Part shown: one piece after another, positions 1-6,065 of the stretch | Position numbering within the stretch: position 1 is the stretch's first letter | How the letters are laid out: every line of letters begins with the position of its first letter | Origin: an uncultured bacterium | GTDB taxonomy: Bacteria > Verrucomicrobiota > Kiritimatiellia > CAIKKV01 | Reading direction: 5' to 3' | Length of the DNA: 6,749 nt | NCBI GenBank assembly: GCA_903828035.1 | Contig: CAIKKV010000377.1 | Coordinates: 1 to 6,749, forward strand | Program-made: the position numbers and the translations under genes | The notes under the pieces: model-generated | The model's database searches: none | What the model was told of the DNA's origin: nothing | The model's input: the letters and a program-made list of their open reading frames with translations, nothing else

Positions 1-25
1 CAGGTCCGGGCAGTTACTTGTCGCT

Positions 26-53
26 TTGACAAGGAGCGGAGGCATGGTAGGCT
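26..53 (+). promoter_or_regulatory. Predicted promoter of the acyltransferase gene, leaderless type
   Basis: A perfect -35 hexamer TTGACA (26-31) is followed after 16 bases by TAGGCT (48-53), which matches the -10 consensus only at its T, A and final T. Seven bases later comes the ATG at 61, so transcription would start at about the first base of the gene and leave no room for a ribosome binding site. The same geometry recurs before two other genes in this window, which is the main support. An AAGGAG tract at 31-36 lies too far from the ATG to serve it. Confidence 0.5.
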
Positions 54-60
54 GTGCGCC

Positions 61-828
61 ATGAATGACAAAGTCGCCGTCAAGGCCGGGGCCATGATGG
101 AGGATCCGAGCCGTTCCTCCTGGCGCAAGTATCGGGACCTGCAATACGGCCCGCTCGCAACCGGCCGCGTTCTTTATGCCGAAGTCGTGTTCAGCCTGTT
201 CGGCGGGCTGGCCGGCGCGGCCGGCCTGGCCTGCCGCAAGCTGCTCTACCCCCCTCTTTTCGCCTCCTGCGGCCGGGGAGTCGTCTTCGGCCGCCACGTC
301 GTTATCCGCCATCCCTCCAAGATCCGCCTGGGCGACGGGGTGGTGGTGGACGACAACGCCGTGCTCGACGCCAAGGGCGAGGGCAATCGCGGCATCACGA
401 TCGGGAGCCGCGCCTTCATCGGCCGCAACACGATCGTCTATTGCAAGGGCGGCAACATCACGCTGGGCGACCGCGTGAACCTGGGCTCCAACTGCCAGGT
501 GTTCTCCTCCAACGAGCTGACTGTGGGCGCCGGCACGGTGGTGGGCGCCTATTCCTATTTTTTAAGCGGCGGCGAGTACGACTTCAACTCGCCGGTCCCC
601 TTCGCGGACCAGGCGGGCATGGAAACGAAAGGCCCCCTGGCGATCGGGGCGAACGGCTGGATCGGGGCCCGCGTGACCGTCCTGGACGGGGCCTGCATCG
701 GCGAGCATGTCGTCATCGGCGCGGGAGCCGTGGTGGTCAAGCCCGTTCCGGACAACAGCCTGGCCGTCGGCGTGCCGGCGCGTGTGATCCGGTCACTCGG
801 CCCTCTCCAGGCAGGTGAAGGTCGCTGA
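61..828 (+). CDS. Left-handed beta-helix (hexapeptide-repeat) acyltransferase, WbbJ/maltose-acetyltransferase-like
   Basis: Predicted to transfer an acyl group, usually acetyl from acetyl-CoA, to a sugar or other small acceptor; members of this superfamily often decorate O-antigen, capsule or exopolysaccharide sugars. Imperfect hexapeptide repeats run from about residue 72 to 225 (for example IRLGDG, ITIGSR, ITLGDR, LAIGAN, ACIGEH, VVIGAG). The ending VGVPARVIRSL (237-247) is the typical C-terminal signature. A hydrophobic segment at about 36-58 before the helix domain may be membrane-associated. Residues 164-176, where many relatives carry the catalytic histidine in a loop, read YSYFLSGG then EYDFN, with no His; the only histidines are 79, 84 and 216. 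The start is the first ATG, directly behind a good promoter. Its last 36 bases overlap the end of the membrane-protein gene on the other strand. The acceptor cannot be told from sequence. Confidence 0.85.
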   Translation: MNDKVAVKAGAMMEDPSRSSWRKYRDLQYGPLATGRVLYAEVVFSLFGGLAGAAGLACRKLLYPPLFASCGRGVVFGRHVVIRHPSKIRLGDGVVVDDNAVLDAKGEGNRGITIGSRAFIGRNTIVYCKGGNITLGDRVNLGSNCQVFSSNELTVGAGTVVGAYSYFLSGGEYDFNSPVPFADQAGMETKGPLAIGANGWIGARVTVLDGACIGEHVVIGAGAVVVKPVPDNSLAVGVPARVIRSLGPLQAGEGR

Positions 829-3318
829 CCGGAGGGTGACCGGCGCCCGGCGCCGGTACTGGAAGCTCAGGGAGAGGGGCCGGTCGGTTGCCGGCGTCAC
901 CACGCAATGGAACGGCTTGCCTGCCGTGACGTTGAAAGGCCCCCACCGGGTGCCCATGTTATCCACGACCACACGGCCCAGGGGCGTGCCGGGTTCGGCC
1001 TCGCTGGCGATGTCCAGGTCGATCCGGATGGTGCCCGGGCCCATGGGCAGGCGGGGGCCGTAAAAGATGAAATCGGCCGGCTCGTAATCCGGCCGCAAAT
1101 GGACTTCGCCCGTGGCGGGATCGGACCAGCCGGCGTGGAAGAAATACTCCGCCGGAATGGTCACCGGTTTTCCCGGCTGCGGAGGCGTCCAGTCGCCCGA
1201 AGTCAGCATGGCGAAGTCCGCGTCAACGGCGCCCGCCCGTGCGGTGAAGACGGGCTGCAGCTCCGCTTCGCGCCCCGGGTCCAGGGGCAGCCGGAACCAC
1301 GTCCAGCCATTGGTATGAACGGCGGCGGCCAGCCGGGGCGGCTCATTCGAGACGGGCGCCATCCACAGCTCGCCGTCCCCCTTCAGGCGGAGATTCAGGG
1401 CCGGGCTGGAGAGGCCGGTGACCTTGAAGCTGCGGCCGGTGATGGAGCCCAGGCCGCTGATCACCGAGTAGAGGCCGTTGCAGGCGTTGGAGTCGGTCTT
1501 TTCGATGACATTCGTGCGCGGCACCTTTTCAAAGTCCCAGAGGCGGGCCGGGGCTAGCGGGCCGGGGCGGGAGGCGGGAATCCAGGCGCGCGGGGCGGGC
1601 AGGATCTTGAAGGCCCAGACCGTGCCGGCATGATTCAGCAGCTCCAGCCGCGGATGGGTCAGCAGCCGGTTGCGGGTGAAGACGATCGGGAACGGGCTTA
1701 TTTTTTCGGGGAATGCGTCTTCGTGGAGAAGGAGGTAGCGGAAGCCGCGGGCGCGGAGCGCATCGGCCTGGGTGTCGTTCAGCCGGCCGACGTTGAGCGA
1801 GGAGAATTGGCGCACCAGGTCGCGGTAGGCGTTGGGTACGACCGGGCGGTAGCCGTTGAGCATGCGGATGTGATAGAGCGAGACGTAGTGCTGGTAGACG
1901 GCGGCCCAGTCGGAATCGCCGGGCCAGAGCGGCAGGATGACGGCCCGGGCCGGGTGTCCGCCGTCCGCGGCCGCATCGGCCGCCACGGCCGCATAGGCGG
2001 GCTGGGCGCTGTCGAGCAGGCAGATCGACGGGTGAATCTGCATGGCGAAGTCGCCCAGCATCAGGACCACCACCAAGGTGGCGGTGCGGAGGTAATCGCG
2101 GCGCTTCAGTTCGGCCAGGGTGATGGCGATGGCGAGCGGCAGCAGGGGGGTGAAGAGGGCGAAGATCTTGGCGGGCTGGCGCAGCGCCTTGGAGCCGGGG
2201 ACGTGCGCCCGGAAGAGATCGAAGAGGGCGCCGTCGAAAGGACCGTTGGGGCCCATGGCCATCAGGATGACGCCGCCCGAGGCGAGCCAGGCCAGGAGGC
2301 CGGCCACCGCCCGGCGTTTTTCGAGGCCGTTTCGGTTCCGCCAGCCCCCGGCGATCGCGGCCAGGAACAGGCCAGCCAGGAGGAAAAAGCCCCAGCCCAG
2401 GTAGATGTGGGCGTCGCGGCCGCGGCCGCCCCAGGTGATGAGGCCGGAGGCGAAGGGGGCGTACTTCTGCACCTCGTCGATGGAGCGGCCGCCCTCGAGG
2501 GAGGTGTTGGCGAAGCCGGTGAGGGCCGTGTGGGCGGCCAGGGCGCCCAGGATCAGCGCCATGGCCGCGAGCGGAGCCGCGCCGAGGAGCAGGGCGGAGC
2601 GGAAGGAGCGCCGGCGCCAGGGAATCTCTTCGCGCAGGAGCAGGAAGAGCAGGACGAGGAAGGGCGCGGCCAGGAAGCTGAAGAAGAAGACGTGACGGTC
2701 GTTGATATAGGCGCCGAAGAGGGCCAGGGCCGCCCAGAGGCCGCCGATGGGCTTGTCCTCGCGGAAGGCGTGGCTCAGGCCGAAGGCGAGCAGGGCCAGC
2801 CACATCATGGCGGGGCCGGTGGGGCTGCCGCCCAGCAGCATGACCCAGCGGAAGGGGAAGGCGATGGAGGCGGCGGCGGCGAGCAGCGTGAGGCGCTCTG
2901 ATTTGAGGAGGCCCCGCAGCGCCAGCCAGGTCCAGAGCAGGGTCAGCCAGAGCGAGAGGAAGAGGACGGCGTTCCAGGCGAAGGCGCGGGTGGTGAGCGG
3001 GCGGACGGCGGCGTAGACGAGCGAGAGGGGCATGTTGTAGGCGCCGGGGTTGCGCCGCTCGGCGTCGTTGCCCGTGTTGAACTCGTAGCGGTTTTCGAAG
3101 AGCGGCGTGCCGCCGGCCAGCATGTCGCTGAAGAGCCAGTAGAAATAGTGGAACTGCAGGTGATCGCCCACGATCATGCGCCGCACGCTGTGTCGCTCGA
3201 TGTTGTGCGCGGAGGAGGGGATGCCCTGGGAGGCGTAGCGCGGCAGGGGCCAGGCGAAGACCAGCCAGAGCAGGGCCGTGGTCAGGAACGACTTGAGGAG
3301 GAGGCGTTTCAGAGGCAT
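793..3318 (-). CDS. Large polytopic membrane protein with beta-rich C-terminal domain, GT-C glycosyltransferase-like
   Basis: 841 residues. The first about 430 hold roughly 10-12 hydrophobic segments (about 7-27, 95-108, 114-134, 142-162, 168-184, 192-204, 208-228, 240-264, 305-325, 336-356, 386-402, 410-427). The loop after the first helix carries charged residues and an Asp (D52 in VGDHLQFHY) followed by an aromatic stretch. This resembles the acidic first loop of GT-C enzymes, which transfer sugars from lipid-phosphate donors at the outer face of the membrane. Residues about 430-570 look like a soluble alpha/beta region, and about 590-841 are rich in beta-strand patterns with Trp and Gly, suggesting one or two sandwich or carbohydrate-binding-like modules. 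I do not recognise a named family, so glycan transfer is an inference. The reading frame stays open far upstream, antisense to the neighbouring lyase gene; ATG 3318 is chosen because it begins a positively charged, hydrophobic first helix (MPLKRLLLKSFL) and follows a promoter-like sequence. It is convergent with the acyltransferase and divergent from the lyase-hydF operon. Confidence 0.8.
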   Translation of the reverse strand: MPLKRLLLKSFLTTALLWLVFAWPLPRYASQGIPSSAHNIERHSVRRMIVGDHLQFHYFYWLFSDMLAGGTPLFENRYEFNTGNDAERRNPGAYNMPLSLVYAAVRPLTTRAFAWNAVLFLSLWLTLLWTWLALRGLLKSERLTLLAAAASIAFPFRWVMLLGGSPTGPAMMWLALLAFGLSHAFREDKPIGGLWAALALFGAYINDRHVFFFSFLAAPFLVLLFLLLREEIPWRRRSFRSALLLGAAPLAAMALILGALAAHTALTGFANTSLEGGRSIDEVQKYAPFASGLITWGGRGRDAHIYLGWGFFLLAGLFLAAIAGGWRNRNGLEKRRAVAGLLAWLASGGVILMAMGPNGPFDGALFDLFRAHVPGSKALRQPAKIFALFTPLLPLAIAITLAELKRRDYLRTATLVVVLMLGDFAMQIHPSICLLDSAQPAYAAVAADAAADGGHPARAVILPLWPGDSDWAAVYQHYVSLYHIRMLNGYRPVVPNAYRDLVRQFSSLNVGRLNDTQADALRARGFRYLLLHEDAFPEKISPFPIVFTRNRLLTHPRLELLNHAGTVWAFKILPAPRAWIPASRPGPLAPARLWDFEKVPRTNVIEKTDSNACNGLYSVISGLGSITGRSFKVTGLSSPALNLRLKGDGELWMAPVSNEPPRLAAAVHTNGWTWFRLPLDPGREAELQPVFTARAGAVDADFAMLTSGDWTPPQPGKPVTIPAEYFFHAGWSDPATGEVHLRPDYEPADFIFYGPRLPMGPGTIRIDLDIASEAEPGTPLGRVVVDNMGTRWGPFNVTAGKPFHCVVTPATDRPLSLSFQYRRRAPVTLRSATFTCLERAE

Positions 3319-3326
3319 AGCGGGAT

Positions 3327-3355
3327 AGGGTAGTCGGAACGCGGTGTCCGGACAA
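3327..3355 (-). promoter_or_regulatory. Predicted promoter of the membrane-protein gene, leaderless type
   Basis: Read on the minus strand, TTGTCC (3355-3350) and TACCCT (3332-3327) are separated by exactly 17 bases, and the ATG follows 8 bases later at 3318. Each hexamer alone is a weak sigma-70 match. The spacing and the TAnnCT form of the -10 agree with the other two promoters proposed here. No Shine-Dalgarno sequence precedes the ATG. Confidence 0.4.
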
Positions 3356-3387
3356 GTTGAATGTGGCGGAGCCAACAAGCGGGAGTC

Positions 3388-3416
3388 TTGATTCCCCTTT
3401 AGGCGGGTGATAGTCT
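3388..3416 (+). promoter_or_regulatory. Predicted promoter of the lyase-hydF operon, leaderless type
   Basis: TTGATT (3388-3393) and TAGTCT (3411-3416) are separated by 17 bases, and the ATG at 3424 begins 7 bases after the -10. Transcription would start at about 3423. If translation instead began at the in-frame ATG 3430, a weak GAGA (3417-3420) would lie at suitable ribosome-binding distance, so the start is slightly uncertain. The 105-base divergent region holds this promoter and the opposing one for the membrane protein, whose -35 elements are about 32 bases apart. Confidence 0.45.
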
Positions 3417-3423
3417 GAGAAGC

Positions 3424-4803
3424 ATGACTATGCGCCGGGAAAAAGATTTGCTGGGTGAGGTGGAGGTGCCTGACGGCGCGCTGTGGGGCGCGCAGACCGA
3501 GCGGGCGCGCCGCCATTTTGCCGTTTCCGGGCGGCCCGTGCAGGCGGCGCTGATCCGGGCCGGGGCCGAGGTCAAGAAGGCCTGCGCCCGGGCCAATGCG
3601 GAGCTGGGCTATCTGCCGGCTCCCGTGGCGGAGGCTATTGCTCAGGCGTGCGACGAGGTGACCGCGGGCCGCTGGGCCGATCAGTTCGTCACGGACGCCC
3701 TGCAGGGCGGCGCCGGCACCAGCACGAACATGAACTGGAACGAGGTGATCGCCGCGCGCGCCTCCCAGCTGCTGGGCGCCCCGGTGGATCCCCACGATCA
3801 TGTCAATTTGCACCAGTCCACCAACGACGTCTACCCCACGGCCCTGCGCGTGGCCGTGCTGCGCGGCCTGGCGGCCCTGGAGCCGGCGGTTATCCGCCTC
3901 ACGGAAGCGTGCCAGGCGAAGGAGCGCGAGTTTGCCGGCGTGGTCAAGCTGGGGCGGACCGAGCTGCGCGACGCGGTGCCGGTGACGCTGGGGCGCGAGT
4001 TTGGCGCGTGGGCGGCGGCGCTGGGGCGCGACCGCTGGCGGCTGGCCAAGTGCGCGGAGCGGATCCGGGAGACGAACCTGGGCGGCACGGCGGTGGGCAC
4101 GGGCTTGGCGGCGCCGCGGGATTACATTTTCCTGGCCATCGAGAAATTGCGCGAGGGAACGCGGCTGAACCTGTCGCGGGCCGAGAACCTGATGGACGCC
4201 ACGCAGAACCTGGACGCCTTCGCCGAGGTGAGCGGCATCCTGCGCGTGCATGCGGTGACGCTCTCCAAGATGGCGCGCGACCTGCGGCTGATGGCGAGCG
4301 GGCCCGAGGGCGGGCTGGGGGAGATCGAGCTTCCGGCCCTGCAGCCGGGCAGCAGCCTGATGCCGGGCAAGGTCAACCCGGTGATGCCCGAGATGGTGAT
4401 CCAGGCGGCGTACCGCGTGATGGCGCACGACCAGGAGGTCTGCCAGGTGGCCATGCACGGCGAGCTGGAGCTGAACGCCTTCATGCCGCTCCTGGCCGAC
4501 GCTTTGCTGGAGATGGTGGCGCTGCTGGAGCGGACGGACGCCCTGTTCGCCGAGACGTGCATCGCGGGGATCCAAGCGTATCCGGAGCGGTGCCGGGCGC
4601 TGATGGAGCGGTCGCGCGAAATCGCGGCGGCCTTGATTCCGAAATTGGGACACGCCCGCGCGGTGGAGCTGGCGCAGGCCATGGCGGCGTCCGGGCAGAC
4701 CGTGCGCGAGGCCGTGCTGGCCCGCGGCTGGATGACGGCGGCGGAGCTGGACGAAGCCCTCTCTCCCGAGCGGCTCTGCCAGCTGGGGTGGCGGAAATCA
4801 TGA
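3424..4803 (+). CDS. Aspartase/fumarase-superfamily lyase (aspartate ammonia-lyase-like), hydF-linked
   Basis: 459 residues, the usual size for class II fumarases and aspartases. The superfamily breaks a C-N or C-O bond to give fumarate; an aspartase would convert L-aspartate to fumarate and ammonia in the cytoplasm. Visible motifs are WGAQT (21-25), GGAGTSTNMN (95-104), QSTND (131-135), GRTELRDA (178-185), GGTAVGTG (220-227) and the flexible-loop signature GSSLMPGKVNPVMPE (309-323). By analogy with characterised relatives, S310 is the catalytic base, and K316 and N318 bind substrate. QSTND, DAVP and NPVMPE favour aspartase over fumarase, while WGAQT is more fumarase-like. Residue 180 is Glu, where fumarases have His (GRTHLQDA) and E. 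coli aspartase has Gln, so substrate choice is uncertain. The gene is first in a two-gene operon and its stop overlaps the hydF start by ATGA. Such lyases are known beside hydrogenase-maturation genes, so a role in supplying ammonia for the H-cluster azadithiolate is plausible but inferred. ATG 3430 is an alternative start. Confidence 0.85.
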   Translation: MTMRREKDLLGEVEVPDGALWGAQTERARRHFAVSGRPVQAALIRAGAEVKKACARANAELGYLPAPVAEAIAQACDEVTAGRWADQFVTDALQGGAGTSTNMNWNEVIAARASQLLGAPVDPHDHVNLHQSTNDVYPTALRVAVLRGLAALEPAVIRLTEACQAKEREFAGVVKLGRTELRDAVPVTLGREFGAWAAALGRDRWRLAKCAERIRETNLGGTAVGTGLAAPRDYIFLAIEKLREGTRLNLSRAENLMDATQNLDAFAEVSGILRVHAVTLSKMARDLRLMASGPEGGLGEIELPALQPGSSLMPGKVNPVMPEMVIQAAYRVMAHDQEVCQVAMHGELELNAFMPLLADALLEMVALLERTDALFAETCIAGIQAYPERCRALMERSREIAAALIPKLGHARAVELAQAMAASGQTVREAVLARGWMTAAELDEALSPERLCQLGWRKS

Positions 4804-6023
4804 ATACCCCGCGCGGCATGCGTTTGCAGATTGGTTTGTTCGGGCGCCGGAACGCCGGCAAGTCCTCGCTTTTCAACCGGCTGCTGCACCAGGAGGTGGC
4901 GATCGTTTCCGAGGTGCCGGGCACCACGACGGATCCGGTGGAGCGGCCGATGGAGCTGCAGCCCATCGGGCCGGTGCAATTCATCGACACGGCCGGGCTG
5001 GACGACGTGGGCGCCCTGGGCGAGCAGCGCATGGCCAAGAGCCGGTCGGTCCTGGAGCGTGTGGATGTGGCGATCCTGGTGGCGGACGACTGGGGCGTTG
5101 AAGAAAAGGCCCGCATCGCCGGTTTCCGGGAAAAGAAGACGCCGCTGGTGATTGCCTGCACCAAGGCCGACTGCCGGACCGATCGCGTGCTGGAGCAGCG
5201 GGCCGCCGAAGCCGGCTACGGGGAAGTGGTGACGGTGAGCGCGGTGGACGGCTTGGGCATGGCCCGGCTGCGCGAGGCCCTGATCCGCGCCGCGCCCGAG
5301 GATTTTCTCACGCCCTCGACCATTATCGGCGACCTGATCCGGCCCGGGCAGACCGTGGTGCTGGTGGTGCCGATCGACAAGGAGGCGCCGAAGGGGCGGC
5401 TGATCCTGCCGCAGGTGCAGGTGCTTCGCGATATCCTGGACCAGGACGCCTGCGCGCTGGTGGTCAAGGAGCGCGAGCTGGCCTCGACGCTGAAAGAGCT
5501 GAAGAATCCGCCCGCGCTGGTGATCACCGACAGCCAGGCGTTTTTGAAAGTGGCGGCGGACACCCCGCCCGAGGTGCCGATGACCAGCTTCTCGGTGCTG
5601 TTTGCGCGGTTCAAGGGCGATCTCTTTCCGCTGGCGCAGGGGGCGTTTACGCTGACGGACCTGAAGCCCGGCAGCCGCGTGCTGATGGCGGAGGCCTGCA
5701 CGCACCACCCGATTTGCGACGACATCGGGAGGGTCAAGATTCCGCGCTGGCTGGAGCAGAGCGTGGGGGGCAGGCTGGACATTGTGACCGTGCCCGGCCG
5801 TGATTTCCCGGAGGATGTGAAGTCGTTCGACCTGATCATCCACTGCGGCGGCTGCATGCTGACCCGGCGCGAGATGCTGATCCGCATCGAGCGGGCCAAA
5901 GAGGCGGGCGTGGCCATCACCAACTACGGCCTCGCCATTGCCGCCTGCCTGGGAATTCTGAAAAGGGCCCTGGGCCCGTTTCCCGGAGTGCTGGAGAGAG
6001 CGCAAGGGACAAAAGGGACTTAA
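4800..6023 (+). CDS. hydF: [FeFe]-hydrogenase H-cluster maturation GTPase HydF
   Basis: HydF is the scaffold that receives the diiron subcluster made by the radical-SAM enzymes HydE and HydG and delivers it to apo-HydA; it binds a [4Fe-4S] cluster and hydrolyses GTP. All expected elements are present in 407 residues, a normal length. The N-terminal GTPase domain has a P-loop GRRNAGKS (15-22), switch threonines near 42-44, DTAG (63-66), TKAD (121-124) and SA (147-148). A dimerisation region follows at about 175-280. The C-terminal cluster domain has C300-x-H302, 45 residues, then H348-C349-x-x-C352, matching the family pattern CxH...HCxxC. The ATG at 4800 overlaps the upstream lyase stop as ATGA, with a GGGGTGG tract just upstream as a possible ribosome binding site, so translation is coupled. 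The last five residues (GTKGT) and the TAA lie inside the 9-base repeat array that follows, so the native C-terminus may have been altered. HydE, HydG and the hydrogenase are not in this window. Confidence 0.95.
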   Translation: MNTPRGMRLQIGLFGRRNAGKSSLFNRLLHQEVAIVSEVPGTTTDPVERPMELQPIGPVQFIDTAGLDDVGALGEQRMAKSRSVLERVDVAILVADDWGVEEKARIAGFREKKTPLVIACTKADCRTDRVLEQRAAEAGYGEVVTVSAVDGLGMARLREALIRAAPEDFLTPSTIIGDLIRPGQTVVLVVPIDKEAPKGRLILPQVQVLRDILDQDACALVVKERELASTLKELKNPPALVITDSQAFLKVAADTPPEVPMTSFSVLFARFKGDLFPLAQGAFTLTDLKPGSRVLMAEACTHHPICDDIGRVKIPRWLEQSVGGRLDIVTVPGRDFPEDVKSFDLIIHCGGCMLTRREMLIRIERAKEAGVAITNYGLAIAACLGILKRALGPFPGVLERAQGTKGT

Positions 6024-6065
6024 GAGACCTAAGGGCTTAAGTCTCTTTTGTCCTTTAAGTCGTTT
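6004..6065. repeat. Left 9-base repeat array at the hydF / four-helix-bundle junction
   Basis: Degenerate 9-base units follow one another: AAGGGACAA (6004), AAGGGACTT (6013), AAGAGACCT (6022), an 8-base AAGGGCTT (6031), then inverted forms AAGTCTCTT (6039), TTGTCCTTT (6048) and AAGTCGTTT (6057). The consensus AAGGGACTT has near-complementary ends, so the array is quasi-palindromic. It contains the hydF stop (6021-6023) and the stop of the opposing gene (6029-6031), and it encodes the last residues of both proteins. A matching array lies on the far side of the four-helix-bundle gene. Confidence 0.85.
6013..6056. terminator. Long imperfect hairpin between convergent genes, possible bidirectional terminator
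   Basis: AAGGGAC (6013-6019) and AAGAGAC (6022-6028) pair with GTCTCTT (6041-6047) and GTCCTTT (6050-6056). This gives two 7-bp helices with one G-T wobble, separated by a symmetric 2x2 T/T internal loop, and closed by a 12-base loop. The stem covers both stop codons of two convergent genes, which suits a shared terminator. It lacks a clean run of T after the stem in either direction, so intrinsic termination is not certain. It could equally be a processing site or a protein-binding structure. Confidence 0.5.

Noticed and set aside
44..64. Six-codon mini-ORF (ATG 44, stop TGA 62-64) with an AAGGAG tract 7 bases upstream, overlapping the acyltransferase start
   Set aside because: It looks like a coupled leader peptide, but its ATG falls between the proposed -35 and -10, and the leaderless-promoter reading is repeated at two other genes. 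It would matter only if transcription started before position 31.
1630..2901. A 423-codon plus-strand frame antisense to the membrane-protein gene
   Set aside because: Its Glu/Gly/Gln/Ala-rich product is the typical mirror of hydrophobic codons in GC-rich DNA, with no recognisable motif and no promoter or ribosome binding site.
793..4653. A 1286-codon open frame on the minus strand running from the membrane protein through the lyase gene
   Set aside because: Only the part from ATG 3318 has protein-like composition. The upstream part is Arg/His/Gln-rich shadow of the lyase on the opposite strand, kept open by high GC.
3483..4799. Possible N-terminal extension fusing extra sequence to HydF
   Set aside because: The frame is open upstream only because it reads the lyase gene out of frame. 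HydF has its normal start and length from ATG 4800.
3424..4803. Class II fumarate hydratase (fumC) as the primary call
   Set aside because: WGAQT is fumarase-like, but QSTND, DAVP and KVNPVMPE fit aspartases better, the fumarase His is missing, and the hydF linkage favours an ammonia lyase.
4122..6005. A 627-codon minus-strand frame opposite the lyase and hydF
   Set aside because: Low-complexity His/Gln/Arg composition and complete overlap with two well-supported genes mark it as a shadow frame.
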